Position numbers and translations under genes: made by a program. From contig JACEVL010000098.1 in NCBI GenBank assembly GCA_020284085.1, positions 1,161,467 to 1,225,466 on the forward strand: DNA of 64,000 nt, read 5' to 3'. Positions 31,014 through 42,660 of the stretch are shown one piece after another. Within the stretch, counting starts at the first letter, position 1, and the number at the start of each line of letters is the position of its first letter. Source of the stretch: Aporrectodea caliginosa (Eukaryota; Annelida; Clitellata; Crassiclitellata; Lumbricidae). A model generated the notes under the pieces. The model was not told where the DNA came from, did no database searches, and saw only the letters and a list, made by a program, of their open reading frames with translations.

Positions 31014-32759
31014 TCATAGTATTTTTCCTTTATTAATTAGTTTAACAAGATTATACACTGTACTCTGCAAACATCCTATATCCAGCAAAGATTTTAAATT
31101 AAATTCTGATTTATAACAATTACATTTATCTTTTAGGATATTTGAAATATTTTCTTTTTTACATTCTAATAACAGATGTCCTATACTCTCCGTTACATTA
31201 CAAGTATCACATAACCCAGTAGGGTGTTTTCTCATTTGAAATAGTCTTTTATTAGTAATGGCTACACCAAGCCTCAGTCTATTAATTTGAACTTCTTTAC
31301 TTCTACATGGATCAGAAAATTTTATATTTGTAGAAACAATTGGGCATATGATTTTATAGAATTTCCCTTTATTATCAATGTCATATTCTATTTGCCATTT
31401 ATTTATTATATAGTCTTTAATAAAAGTATTCATCTCTTGTATTTCTAAGTAATTTGTTGAATTAATTCTATCTAAACTCAGCGCTTCCTTGGCTAATTTA
31501 TCTGCTCTTTCATTACCTCTTATATCTACATGGCTTGGAATCCAAACCATTTTTATTTGATTACATTCCAATTTATTCAATTGCACCATCAGTTCATTAA
31601 ACAAATTGGGCCGAGAGTCAGATTTGTTTTTCTTAATAGAAGTAAGTACACTTAATGAATCAGATAGTATTACATATTGACAGCTTTTATTATTCTCAGT
31701 GTTTATTATCCATGTTACTGCTTCTTTAATTGCAGTTAATTCTGCTGCATAGATGCTGGAACCATTACATAATCTATACTTTATATCTATATCTAAACTT
31801 GGAATAGTAAAAGCTGCAGTAACAATTTCTTGGGCCTTTGACCCATCAGTATAGATAAGTGTTTCTAATTTATACCTTGATATCATTTGAAGTGCAATTA
31901 GTTTAAGATATTCAGGGTTATCTCTTTTTTTGTTAATCTGTTTTTTGAGACTTGTATCTATATCTAGTTTCCTATTAGTCCAAGGGGGATTTTGTGGGAA
32001 ACAAGGTCCAATAAATGGTGTATCAAGAGATGAGATGAATTCATTTGTTCTGTATTGTATAGAATGGTTTTTGTTTTGCGGTGTTTTGTGTATGTCGGTC
32101 CAATGTGTTTGGAAGGTTATTTTACATGGATGATCCTTAATTCCTAGTATTTTAATTCCTATTTTATTGGAGTTATATAATCTTCTCAAATGGAGGGGTA
32201 CTTCCCCACATTCGTTTTGTAGAGTCGATGCTGCTGTACCCCTTGGGGTTCCACAACATAATCTTAGGGCTTCATTTTGAATCGTAGATAGCTTATTTAA
32301 TAATGACTTACTAGCTGACGAATAAGCTACATCCCCATAATCTAATATTGATCGTATTAATGCTTTATATATTGCCAAAAGAGATTTCTTGGATGCTCCC
32401 CATTGATAACCTGAAACTGCTCTCATAAGGTTCATTCTCTTTTTACATTTTTCTATTATGTATTCTATGTGGGGTTTCCAACTAAGTTTCCTGTCAAATA
32501 TCATTCCTAAAAATTTAGCTTTATTTTCCATTTTTATAAATTCTTTATCAATTTTGATATTTATTATTGGTAGTTGTTTTTTATTAGTAAATAGAACTCC
32601 TATCGTTTTTGCTATCGATATTTTAAACCCATTTTGATTACACCATTTGTTTATTGTATCAATTGATTGTTGAATTTTGCTTATTAAGGTTTTAGTTTTC
32701 CTGTGTCCTATATAGATTGCACTGTCATCAGCAAAGAGTGACATATTAATAAATTCCAT
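31014..32759 (-). CDS. LINE B ORF2, RT C-terminal part, RNase H and Cys motif
   Basis: A continuous 581-residue frame. It starts at the catalytic box (NMSLFADDSAIYIGHR), then NGFKISIAKTIGVLF and AKFLGMIFDRKLSWKPHIEYI (thumb region). RNase H shows IYTDGSKAQ, SIYAAELTAI, LSDSLSVLTSI and WIPSHVDIRGNERAD, with all catalytic residues present. The C-terminal LCDTCNVTESIGHLLLEC motif follows. Unlike LINE A and the right-arm copy, it has no frameshift. The endonuclease and most of the RT are absent or inverted, so the copy is not autonomous. Confidence 0.92.
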   Translation of the reverse strand: MEFINMSLFADDSAIYIGHRKTKTLISKIQQSIDTINKWCNQNGFKISIAKTIGVLFTNKKQLPIINIKIDKEFIKMENKAKFLGMIFDRKLSWKPHIEYIIEKCKKRMNLMRAVSGYQWGASKKSLLAIYKALIRSILDYGDVAYSSASKSLLNKLSTIQNEALRLCCGTPRGTAASTLQNECGEVPLHLRRLYNSNKIGIKILGIKDHPCKITFQTHWTDIHKTPQNKNHSIQYRTNEFISSLDTPFIGPCFPQNPPWTNRKLDIDTSLKKQINKKRDNPEYLKLIALQMISRYKLETLIYTDGSKAQEIVTAAFTIPSLDIDIKYRLCNGSSIYAAELTAIKEAVTWIINTENNKSCQYVILSDSLSVLTSIKKNKSDSRPNLFNELMVQLNKLECNQIKMVWIPSHVDIRGNERADKLAKEALSLDRINSTNYLEIQEMNTFIKDYIINKWQIEYDIDNKGKFYKIICPIVSTNIKFSDPCRSKEVQINRLRLGVAITNKRLFQMRKHPTGLCDTCNVTESIGHLLLECKKENISNILKDKCNCYKSEFNLKSLLDIGCLQSTVYNLVKLINKGKIL

Positions 32760-32769
32760 ACCGCCTTCA

Positions 32770-33356
32770 ATGGGATTTCAAGAAAAAAATAATCTTTTTA
32801 CTATAAATCAATCTGGATTTCGTAAACATAAAAACACAATTGATCAGATATTGAAATTGCAGGATACCATACTTAAAAAACTAAAAAATAAGGAACAAGT
32901 GTTGGCAATTTTCATTGATTTCGAACGTGCATATGATATGTTACATGTACCTACACTCTTACAAAAACTACAGAAATTAGGAATAGTGGGGAATGTAGCA
33001 AATTGGGTGGAAAATTTTTTATTTCAAAGAACATTTCAAGTAAAAGTTGGAACTGAATTATCAGAAAAACTAATACAACAAAACGGGACTCCGCAAGGTT
33101 CAGTAATTTCTCCATTATTGTTCTTAATAATGATCAACGATATTCCTTCAGGCCCGGAAGGTGTTAATATGTCACTCTTTGCTGATGACAGTGCAATCTA
33201 TATAGGACACAGGAAAACTAAAACCTTAATAAGCAAAATTCAACAATCAATTGATACAATAAACAAATGGTGTAATCAAAATGGGTTTAAAATATCGATA
33301 GCAAAAACGATAGGAGTTCTATTTACTAATAAAAAACAACTACCAATAATGAAATC
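32770..33356 (+). pseudogene. LINE B reverse transcriptase core, inverted segment
   Basis: Frame with NQSGFRKHKNTIDQI, AIFIDFERAYDML, GTPQGSVISPLLFLIMINDIP and SLFADDSAIY, ending at LFTNKKQLPI. The last roughly 62 residues duplicate the start of the minus-strand frame. Together the two pieces hold RT motifs 2-7, but in opposite orientations. The order is that expected from twin priming. Confidence 0.9.
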
Positions 33357-33502
33357 GACACAAATTAGATTAAGAATTTATAATTGTTTCATTGAGAGTA
33401 GATTGGATTAGATTAAATTAAAACAATACATTTCAAAAGTAAAACTCAACCGACTAGTATAAATGATAACCTGCTACAATTTAGATTGATATAGTTGTGT
33501 TA
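33357..33502. other. Left-arm remnant of a P1 flank
   Basis: The right arm (58423-58745) keeps a P1 unit here that the left arm has lost: GTTTCATTGAGAGTAGATTGGATTAG runs directly from the LINE junction. Confidence 0.5.
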
Positions 33503-33506
33503 TTAA

Positions 33507-34131
33507 CCTTTTGGAGGTGAGGTGGGGCATGACAAACCCCATTGCTATTCTACGCTGCTTTTTCTACGGAAAACGTAGAACCAGCTTGGATTATTTTTGT
33601 CTACCTTAGTGAATGTGAAATACGGACACTTTAATACACTTTCAGGTACTTTTGGACGCCATTTTTTTTATTTCTTGCATATTAAAGTGAAATTATAAGT
33701 TTTCGTATACATATTGATTTTAATGAATTAAAAAAAAGTAACGGCACAGTGCCGAAAATATTGTGCGATTATAAGATAATACTGCATATAGTGTTGCATC
33801 GATGCAAAATTGATCCATTATTGCGGGTATTATGTCACGTGTTCCCAATGTTACATGTTTCGAGGGCCACGAAAATGCCATTGCAAAGGGCCGCTTTGAT
33901 TTTGATCGCCACCACGCTGGCCATATCAATTATGATTGAAAACTGTTATTTGTTCCTGAAAATCACCAGTTTAGTCGATAATTGGTTACATAACTATAGT
34001 TTAGCTCACAATTTATGTTATGTAGTTGATATTGCGCATTATTGCGACTTGCAAGTAATTATATGTATTGGGGTATGTCATACCCCACCTCACCTCAAAC
34101 GTTACAATTCTTCACCTCACCTCCAAACAGG
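33507..34131. mobile_element. TTAA-flanked foldback element (piggyBac-like MITE), left arm
   Basis: TTAA at 33503 and 34132 flank inverted ends: CCTTTTGGAGGTGAGG and, at the other side, CCTCACCTCCAAACAGG. A second inverted pair lies inside (GTGGGGCATGACAAACCCC and GGGGTATGTCATACCCCAC). The empty site survives at 43680-43700 (AATATTAATCAAACAATTATG). The open frames inside are not recognised; the transposase is not evident. Confidence 0.75.
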
Positions 34132-34135
34132 TTAA

Positions 34136-34448
34136 TATTCTATAAGTTGAACGATATCTTATGGCTGCTACGGCCGTTGACGTCTTTAAAAACAGTAATC
34201 GTAGGCCTATATCAGTTCAGTTTCTTGATTTTATTGTTCATACGCGTATATTTCAGAAGCTGCTGGCTTCTTGGTGTTAGTAGAGGTAAAATCAATTAAA
34301 AGAGATTCTGTAATCCGGCAGGTAACTAAGGCGTCGACATCTGTGTCACCTTTTTATTTTCAATTCTTTTTCCTGACCGTTAAGGCTCTTTTCGGTAGGT
34401 ATTGAGATTATTGGAGACTGACTTAACTTTCGCAATGTATTGCAATTT
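34136..34448. other. Diverged unit DNA with a decayed hairpin
   Basis: AACGATATCTTATGGCTGCTACGGCCGTTGACGTC at about 34150 is a LINE-type hairpin copy. The rest parallels 43400-43680 inverted. No gene. Confidence 0.5.
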
Positions 34449-34620
34449 TATATATTACCTTGATATACTTGAAAGAGGTGTTGAAAAGCAACGATCAACA
34501 TCGTTAGCATTTGATTACAATGTTGCCTCCTGCAACAAACCATTTATATTTTGCATGAGCGTCCATTATAACGACTTCTTATGGCGGCGACGATCGAAAA
34601 CTTGGAAATTAATTTTAATT
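34449..34620 (+). promoter_or_regulatory. P1 unit
   Basis: TATATA at 34449, GAAAGAGGTGTTG at 34471, then GCAACGATCAACATCG, GAGCGTCCATTATAACGACTTCTTATGG about 120 bases from the TATA. Inverted partners at 57478 and, older, 43378. Confidence 0.45.
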
Positions 34621-35295
34621 ACAACTCTAATTATTAGATACGTATTTGTTATTAATATTATGTAAGTCTAGTGAAAGTCCAAAAATGATTTCTGCCGATG
34701 TCAACGCCCTTTGATGCCTTACGATTTTGTAAAGGCGTTTTTAAATAACATCCAATCGAATTGGTAACAACCCATCTTTATTCATCTTCAGATGCCATTT
34801 AAAAAATTTACAAAATCGTTGGGCATCAATACTTCCATGTTAAATGAGAAAGGGCCACTTGAACACCTTTAACACGGTCTTATTCTAATCTATATGTGAC
34901 GCCAGAGGTCAAAACCCGTCACTTGTCACTTTCTGTTTTTATTCAGTCATATTCTACAATTAATCTGCTTCAAAATACTTTTAATGGCAAATTCACAGGC
35001 AACTGCTGAATTGAAGAATATTCTATATTTCTAACCCCTCTCGCCTATTTCAGCTTCTAGCTCAGTATCTAGGAAGCGACAAGCGACGGGTTTTGATCCC
35101 TGACGTCACATATATATGTCAATTTAAACGCGTTCAATTTCATGATATTCATTTTGTTTTATCCTGGGAACAATAAATTGATTTGATTTGATTTGATTTG
35201 ATCATGACTGAAAGTATTCATTTTGTGACCTTAGCATTGCGAAGAATGTCAGAGGAATTACAGTATAACATAAATCAAATTCTCATTTTGATGAT
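34621..35295. other. Intergenic DNA with an inverted-repeat segment
   Basis: Contains AAAATCGT...GGGCATCAA direct and inverted pieces (34720-34735, 34810-34830) and a block bounded by AAAACCCGTCACTTGTC (34912) and GACAAGCGACGGGTTTTGAT (35078), i.e. inverted ends around 165 bp. This suggests a small foldback element. A TTTGATTTGATTTGATTTGA run is at about 35182. Confidence 0.5.
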
Positions 35296-35589
<294 letters not shown>

Positions 35590-35610
<21 letters not shown>

Positions 35611-35792
35611 TTAATATTTTCATCATTTTCAGTCAATCCAGCTTCATACGCGGTTGACAAGATTTTTTTGATTTTCCTGTTGTGGGTCTGATTTCTCTTT
35701 AACATGGAAGTTCTTTCTCATTGACACATCAACTGAATCCGAAGAAATGGATGAAATGTCGAGTGGTCGCTTTCGCCTTTTTTCCATTTCGG
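35590..35792 (-). pseudogene. Possible LINE ORF1 N-terminus in the inverted segment
   Basis: The minus strand starts MEKRRKRPLDISSISSDSVD and continues as an acidic, serine-rich, domain-free stretch into SINE sequence. Its place next to the junction is where twin priming would put the RNA 5' end, so it is inferred to be the LINE's ORF1 start. The right-arm copy (56082-56300) stays open. No direct homology to ORF1 can be shown. Confidence 0.4.
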
Positions 35793-37080
35793 ATTTACTT
35801 CCGTAATATTAAGTCAAACAATTTCGATTTCATAAAACACCACAGAATAAGTTTCCAATCAGCCTATAACATCAGCCTATTACTATCTGCCTATAACATG
35901 AGCTCATTACATCAGTTTTCACATTTTGCCATTACTAACAAAAAACTATTTCAAATGAAAAAGCACCCTAATGTTATGTGATACATGTGAGGTTACGGAA
36001 AGTATAGAACATATTCTATTGGAGTGTAAAAAGGAAAATATTTCAAATATTCTAAAAGATAAATGTAATAGTTATAATTCAGAATTTAATATAAAATCTC
36101 TGCTTGATGTGGGATGTTTGCAGAGTGCAGTATATAATCTTGTTAAAATCATTAATAAAGGAAAAATACTATAATTATTGTCATAAATATTAGTATCAGA
36201 TCAAATCTATTACAAACATATAGTTGAACACATTCCTTATGATTAAAATACCAATAAACACAAAATATGTGTGATTAATGGTCATTTCATTATTTCATTG
36301 CATTTTCTAATGATATTACATTGTTTCATAGGAAAATGTTTAATGAAATGTTTAATTAAGTATTCTGTCATGTAAATAATTGTTAACATGCATTCTTGTA
36401 AATAGATGTATGTTAAAATAAAATGTGTATATAATACATATATATATATTACACATCTGTGCTGAATTTCTGTTTGCAAATAGCATTACATGTTATTTTA
36501 GAAAACTTAAAGAAGTACTGTTAATAACTTTGTTAACATATTTGAAAAGAGCTAAAATAGCCTCAAAAAGAGCTGATATAGCCAAAAAAAGAGCTGATAT
36601 AGCCAAAAAAGAGCCTCAAAACATGTAAATTTTGGGAAAAAAGTGAAAAAAAGGAAAAAATGTTAAAAAAGAATTACATAAAAAGAGCCAATGGGCCAAA
36701 CATAACGGAGATACAATACTTTAATATGTATCAAATCAAATAATATGTATCTATCAAATGCAGTTAATATTGTTAATAAGATTGAGGAGAAAACAGTTAT
36801 TAACATTATACGGAAATGAACTTAATCCGTCAGAAACTTTAAATACGTCTACATCTTATCAGAAATGGAATCAAAGCCAAGAAAAGAAAAAGAAAACTGT
36901 TGATAGAAATTATATGAAAATGAACTTAAATCGTCAGAAACTTTAAATACGTCAGTCAGAAACGGAATCAAAGACGAGAAAGGAGAAAGAACATTTGTGA
37001 GAACATTACAAGAAAATGAACGGAAATACATCAAACTTTAAAGACGTCAACAGCCTTTGTAGCTATAGGATGTCGTTAAA
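35590..37080 (+). mobile_element. LINE C, copy C2 (left arm), with inverted 5' segment
   Basis: The plus strand from about 35928 encodes the ORF2 end (ITNKKLFQMKKHP..., DTCEVTESIEHILLEC). A 2-base loss at about 35972 breaks the frame. The 3'UTR minisatellite (36545-36620) and a terminal hairpin (about 37043-37075) follow. Upstream, 35590-35792 on the minus strand holds a 5'-end segment with a possible ORF1 start. The partner copy is 54786-56300. Confidence 0.75.
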
Positions 37081-37191
37081 TATTGGATTATGTCCGTATC
37101 AGTTTTCACCGTAAGGCTATATTGAACAAAGTCGACGAGTATAAGGAGGCAACTAGCAACTAACTCAATGTCCTATCGTATATTCAGATTT

Positions 37192-37330
37192 TATATATCA
37201 ATTCTGAATCCCTTAAAAGAGGTGTGTAGCGTATTAAAATTTATTCTGTTTTCAGTGACGCCGTCTGCATCCATGCATATTTTTATACGTTAGCATTAAG
37301 TATTTGACGACATCTTGTGGCGGCGAGAAA
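37192..37330 (+). promoter_or_regulatory. P1 unit
   Basis: TATATA at 37192 and AAAAGAGGTGTG at 37215 (spacing 23). CCGTCTGCATCCATGCAT, ACGTTAGCATTAAGTATTTGACGACATCTTGTGG follow at 110 bases. Inverted partner at 54652. Confidence 0.45.
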
Positions 37331-37598
37331 CGATAATTATTTTCTGGATTTACCTTAAACATGCAATTACAGACAAACTCAATAATATTACGCGAATCAC
37401 ATCTGATTTATATATCGCTCGCTCATTTCCACGGAATCGATCCTCCGCCTTTTTGTTTCATCCTCTTCTTCATCCAGACACCAGAGGTGTCACGGGTATC
37501 AGAAGTGATATTTGCTTTATGGTCCTACATCATGCATGGTGATACTATACGCGACGGTGGCACAAGATCTAGTCACACTGCTGGTTTCCTCCTATATA

Positions 37599-37644
<46 letters not shown>

Positions 37645-38470
37645 ATATATATACAGTGTTGTTCGACTATTTTTTTCTGTATGGGAATACACACATACTG
37701 GCCACCATGGTTCTCCCCTCCAACAAAAATTTCTGCGTCCGCAGAAATGTTGCTAGCGTAAGCTGTAAGCGGGGGACGTGACATTTTGGTATTAATTATC
37801 GCAGACAATAGTATGACGTCATAATGTATAAAGTCAAGATACAGATAATGAAGAAAAAGTGATTTAGATTTTCGGCAGACCAGACAGGAAAGAATTTGGC
37901 GTGACGGGATTAAGTCTCGTGTGAGGACGTTCACGAGTTCAGTGTTGTATCATCCTTAAACAATACCGACGAAAGCGCTTAAAGGGTCATTGCAGATTAG
38001 ACATCCTGAACATTAAATCACACGCTTCTCGCCTCCATCGGGTCATGGCAATTCTAGCAATTTCCGAGTAGGTGATGTCTGTATATTTTTGATCCGCTCG
38101 GCATTTCTCAGTAACAAGAATGAACTTATCTAAATTTTTAACAATTTTCATCGAAATCCCTATTATTGTTATTTGCAAAGGGACAGGCAGAACGTTTGGG
38201 CAACAACAGACGAAAGAACGAGAGGACCGCGTCTATTATTTGCCCGGTTAAGATTTTTTCTTTGTTGAGCTACACGGCGTATCTCCCTATTCACTGATTT
38301 CATTAACGTGAATTGCCTCGTGATTTGCTGGAACATAATCTGTATTGTTCAATGATGTCTGATATCAGCAGTCACAATTTCCGTATTATGAATGTAGCAT
38401 AATTAATTATATCGTTATTTTCTTGTTTCTAAATTGCAGCTGAGGATGATATGCTGCTGACAATATTCAT
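37331..38470. other. Centre of a smaller palindrome, no recognised gene
   Basis: Holds a (TA)n tract at 37594-37655. Partner in the right arm is 53410-54520. LINE C2 (ends 37080) and LINE C1 (starts 38494) flank it in opposite orientations, so the arm is itself a nested inverted repeat. Frames here differ between the arms and have no family match. Confidence 0.55.
37594..37655. repeat. (TA)n microsatellite
   Basis: TATATA/TACATA repeats; much shorter in the right arm (54218-54247), showing length change after the duplication. Confidence 0.95.
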
Positions 38471-38476
38471 AATAGG

Positions 38477-38497
38477 TTAACCTCTGAGGGTTAAAGT
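38477..38497. mobile_element. Remnant end of the piggyBac-like element, left arm
   Basis: GGTTAACCTCTGAGGGTTAA is one terminal repeat and TTAA of the element found whole at 52721-53327; the rest, with the LINE C1 3' end, is deleted here. Confidence 0.85.
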
Positions 38498-40298
38498 TGT
38501 TGATATTTCCGTTCATTTTCTTGTAATGTTCTCACAAATTGTTCTTTCTCCTTTCTCGTCTTTGATTCCGTTTCTGATAACAATGTCACCTTTGACGTAT
38601 TTAAAGTTTCTGACGATTTAAGTTCATTTTCATATAATTTCTATCAACAGTTTTCTTTTTCTTTTCATTTGACTATATATTCCGTTTCTGATAAGATGTA
38701 GACGTATTTAAAGTTTCTGACGGGATTAAGTTCATTTCCGTATAATGTTAATAACTGTTTTTCTCCTCAATCTTATTAACAATATTACCAATATTTGATA
38801 GATACATATTATTTGATTTGCCATGACGTCTTAAAGTTTATTGTATCTCCGTTATGTTTGGCCCATTGGCTCTTTTTATTGTAATTTTCATTTTTTTAAC
38901 ATTTTTTTTTCTTTTTTTTTTTTTTGTCTGCTTATTCAGCTCTTTTTGGTGGCTATTTCAGCTCTTTTTTTGGCTATATCAGCTCTTTTTGGCTATTTCA
39001 GCAGTTTTTGGCTATTTTAGCTTTTTTCAAATATGTTTACAAAGTTATTAACAGTACTTCTTTAAGTTTTCTAAAATAACATGTAATGCTATTTGCAAAC
39101 AGAAATTCAGCACAGATGTGTAATATTTATATAATATACATGTATTATATACACATTTTATTTTAACATACATCTATTTACAAGAATGCATGTTAACAAT
39201 TATTTACATATGACAGAATACTTAATTAAACATTTCATTAAACATTTTCCTATGAAACAATGTAATATCATTAGAAAATGCAATGAAATAATGAAATGAC
39301 CATTAATCACACATATTTTGTGTTTATTGGCATTTTAATCATAAGCAATGTGTTCAACTATATGTTTGTAATAGATTTGATCTGATACTGATATTTATGA
39401 CAATAATTATAGTATTTTTCCTTTATTAATGATTTTAACAAGATTATATACTGCACTCTGCAAACATCCCACATCAAGCAGAGATTTTAAATTAAATTCT
39501 GATTTATAACTATTACATTTATCTTTTAGAATATTTGAAATATTTTCCTTTTTACATTCCAATAGGATATGTTCTATACTTTCCGTAACCTCACATGTAT
39601 CACATAACCCATTAGGGTGCTTTTTCATTTGAAATAGTTTTTTATTAGTAATGGCAACACCAAGTCTCAATCTACTAATTTGTACTTCTTTATGCCTATA
39701 TGGATCAGAAAATTTTATATTTGTAGAAACAAGTGGGCATATGGTTTTATAGAAGTTCCCTTGCTTTTCAACGTTATATTCTATTTGCCATTTATTTATT
39801 ATATAGTCTTTAATAAAAGTATTCATCTCTTGTGATTCTAAGTATTTTGTGGAATTAATATTATCTAAATTGAGTGCTTCCTTTGCTAATTTATCTGCTC
39901 TTTCATTACCACTTATGTCTACATGGCTTGGAATCCATGCCATTTTTATTTGATTAGGTTCCAATCTATTCAATTGCATCATCAGTTCGTTAAATAAATT
40001 GGGTCGTGAATCAGATTTATTTTTCTTAATAGAAGTAAGTACACTTAGTGAGTCGGATAATATTACATATTGGCAGTTCTTATTATTCTCAGTGTTTAGT
40101 ATCCATGTTACTGCTTCTTTTATTGCAGTTAACTCTGCTGCATAGATGCTGGATCCATTACATAATCTAAACTTTCTATCTAAATCTATACTTGGAATTG
40201 TAAAAGCTGCAGTAACAACCTTCTCTGCCGTTAGACCCATCCGTGTAAATAAGTGTTTCTAGTTTATATCCTGATATCATTTTAAGTGCAACGCAATT
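38494..40298 (-). mobile_element. LINE C, copy C1 (left arm), 5'-truncated
   Basis: Minus-strand RNase H and Cys region (39407-40240) plus 3'UTR with minisatellite (38930-39030). The true 3' end is lost by deletion. It is truncated at its 5' end just upstream of a P1 unit (40332). Confidence 0.88.
39407..40290 (-). pseudogene. LINE C1 ORF2 C-terminal part (left arm): RNase H, Cys motif
   Basis: 277 residues from VVTAAFTIPSIDLD through SIYAAELTAI, LSDSLSVLTSI, WIPSHVDISGNERAD and LCDTCEVTESIEHILLEC to the stop. Relative to the right-arm copy (50946-51818) a one-base change of frame lies at the first catalytic box (TDGSK), so the frame starts MGLTAEK instead. Confidence 0.88.
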
Positions 40299-40306
40299 TC
40301 AGTAGT

Positions 40307-40560
40307 TATGTATCTACACGAAGAACCTTTTAAAAGAGGTGTTTAAAATCAGCGGATGACTTCGTTAAACGTTCTGGTAATGGTGGGTCTCCCAAATCCA
40401 CTCATTAATCTCATAGTACGGTTGTAGTCGTTTCAGTTGAACGACACTGTGGGATAACAAAGACCATTACCGTCGCTTCGCCCTCCTCCTCTCTTTAGGC
40501 TTGGGACTGGCACTGTCAGAGTACCAACAGTAGCGCAGTGGTTTTAATCCATACTTAGTT
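40307..40560. promoter_or_regulatory. P1 unit facing a P2 unit
   Basis: Plus strand: TATGTA-like box at 40307, AAAAGAGGTGTTTAAAATCAG at 40332, GGATGACTTCGTTAA. Minus strand from about 40560: P2 with hairpin GGTACT-CTGAC-AGTGCC and GTCCCAAGCC. The two meet near a GAACGACACTGTGGGATAAC segment. Inverted partner 50690-50926. Confidence 0.45.
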
Positions 40561-40765
40561 TAAGCTTTAAAATTTCTGTTTTCGCATAGTTTGGTGATGT
40601 TTTTTATTTCTGAAAATTGAACTCTTTGACGGATTAACAGTTTGTATTAAATTTAACAATAAAGTTCGTATTTCCAGAAGGTTTGTAGTTAAAAATGATC
40701 TACACAATATCCTGAGCAAAAGGAACCTAACTAACGCAATCAAATTTTGAGTCGATTGCGTCATT

Positions 40766-40920
40766 TATATACAAGTGATAAAGTCTTAAAAATGGTGTTT
40801 AAAATCAACATTTGAAATCGGCGCGCAATTCTAATTGCATTGGTGCGTCCACGCCAAGCATTCATTTCATGCATTAGCGTCCAGTATTTAACAATATCTT
40901 GCGGCGACTTAATAGTAATA
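40766..40920 (+). promoter_or_regulatory. P1 unit (AAAATGGTGTT variant)
   Basis: TATATA at 40766 and CTTAAAAATGGTGTTTAAAA at 40785, then ATGCATTAGCGTCCAGTATTTAACAATATCTTGCGG at about 120 bases. Inverted partner at 50468. Confidence 0.45.
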
Positions 40921-41465
40921 GTAGTAATAGTAATAGTAATATTAAATTTAATATTAATCCTTAAACCGATAACTTTTAAATTACTTAACCTTACAGCACA
41001 TAATTTTATATTAGGAAACGTAGACGTTTTTATTCTCTGCGTCAACATTTCACATTTTAAAGAATGCAATTAATGAACATATTTGAATCTCATTTTCGTT
41101 CAAAGTATACATGAAAATACTGGTTACACTCGAACAGGATTTTCTGACTTAAATTATGACCCGTTTTCCATGTATATGCAACTTATTTACCAGTTAAACG
41201 ACGGTGAAAATTTTTCACATAATTTGTTTCCATAGGAGTCAATGACTTTTAATGCCATAAGATGTCGTTAAGATGTTGCTAACTGAACTTAGGAATTATT
41301 TTGAATTGTCTACATTTTTGTTTAGTGGTCTGCTAACGAACGCAGGTTGGTCGTAATATTATGTCGTTGAAACTGCATGTATCTTAAATTAATACTTGCT
41401 TCAAACTAAACACCTTTTAAATACGGTAATGTTGGCTATATACTGCTCAATTCCGCAAAGACTTT

Positions 41466-42648
41466 ATTCTCACAAACAGCGACATAGATTTTATATTTTT
41501 ATTTTACCTCCAGACTAAGATTGGAAAAGGTAAACCTTAACGAAAGACTTTTTCTAATGAAGAAGCACGAAAATGGATTATGCACTTCTTGTAAAGTTAA
41601 AGAAAATATAACTCATCTATTGTTGCACTGTAACAAAGAAAATATCTCGAATATATTAACAGATAAATTAGAATCGAGTATTCAAGTTAGAATTTAATAT
41701 TAGGACCTTTGCTTGGTGTGGGCTGCTTGCCAGGTGAAGTCGTTTAGGCTTTGGTCAACCTTATCGGTAAGGGAAAGGTTTTTTTAGGTTGTACTGTTTA
41801 TACCGTCAGCGGACGTTGATGGTTAGTTTTGCCCCTTGTGTAGACATTTTGTTAGGGTGTAATATTATGTGAATGCTTTATATGTTTGTTATTTTTGAAG
41901 CCATTTGTATATATTATACTAACATTGCTTGTTTGTAATGATTGATTACCTACATGTATGTAAAAATATATAACTAAAGTAAGTATTTCATGTCAAAATA
42001 ACATATATAATAAAATTTAGTAACCATTAAACTGAAATAAAAAATTAAAAGTGAAAGATTGAGAATCTCAGTTCAGATTGCAGTGCTCTTTTCTGTTCGT
42101 GTCTGTAACGTGTGGTGGGGAGATGTCGTTTTCAATGAATGCCTATGCATGAATTTTAATTATGATGTCTGGTTGCATTCAATGAAAACAAAGTTTGAAA
42201 ATTGAAATTAAAACATAAGTTTCATATCATAATTTCAGGTTTTGTAAATTTTATAATTACAGGTTTTGTAAACTTGAAACCAATGCTGTCACATCATTGA
42301 ATAGCTGGATTGGAAATCTCGTGTACAACTGTACATTATTGCTGTTTATCAGGAATCTTTTCATTTGACATAAAAAAAAATTATGTCTGATAATTGCTGC
42401 AAAACAGTACATAATTTTCCTGAAAGACCATCTTACAGTATGTTATCTTATGCAAGTAACATTGACATTAGTATCTGAACTATAATATTATGCTGCTAAA
42501 TGATGAATATTAGTGACATTGTAAAGTACTGTTTAGATGCCTTTAACTCTTTCAATTTTGTTTCAACTGTATAATATTATACATAATTCAGAATTGTCGT
42601 CAACGGCCTTTTGATGTCTTACATGAAGTTAAATCATGGAATAAAAAG
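41466..42648 (+). mobile_element. LINE D (left arm), 5'-truncated
   Basis: ORF2 C-terminal codons near 41535-41780 (LNERLFLMKKHENGLCTSC), with frameshifts relative to the partner at 49468-49710. A long 3'UTR and the terminal hairpin near 42595-42630 follow. Lies next to a minus-strand P1 (AACACCTTTT at 41409, TATATAC at 41437). Confidence 0.8.
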
Positions 42649-42660
42649 ACTTTTATTTAT

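Larger units (their letters stand above)
30317..33356 (-). mobile_element. LINE B (left arm), 5' inversion
   Basis: Same family as LINE A. The 3' hairpin 30331-30362 (GACGTC/GACGTC, inner GGC/GCC) is preceded in the UTR by an AAAGAGCTGAAATAGCC-type minisatellite (30480-30610). The coding part is 31014-32759. The 5' part (RT) is inverted at 32770-33356 with about 190 bases present in both orientations. In the right arm the element is bounded by CGTAAATTT at 58737 and 61352, a 9-bp target duplication. Confidence 0.9.

Noticed and set aside
33749..34135. 128-residue frame conserved in both arms
   Set aside because: It lies entirely within a TTAA foldback element copied with the arms, so its conservation reflects recent duplication; no domain recognised.
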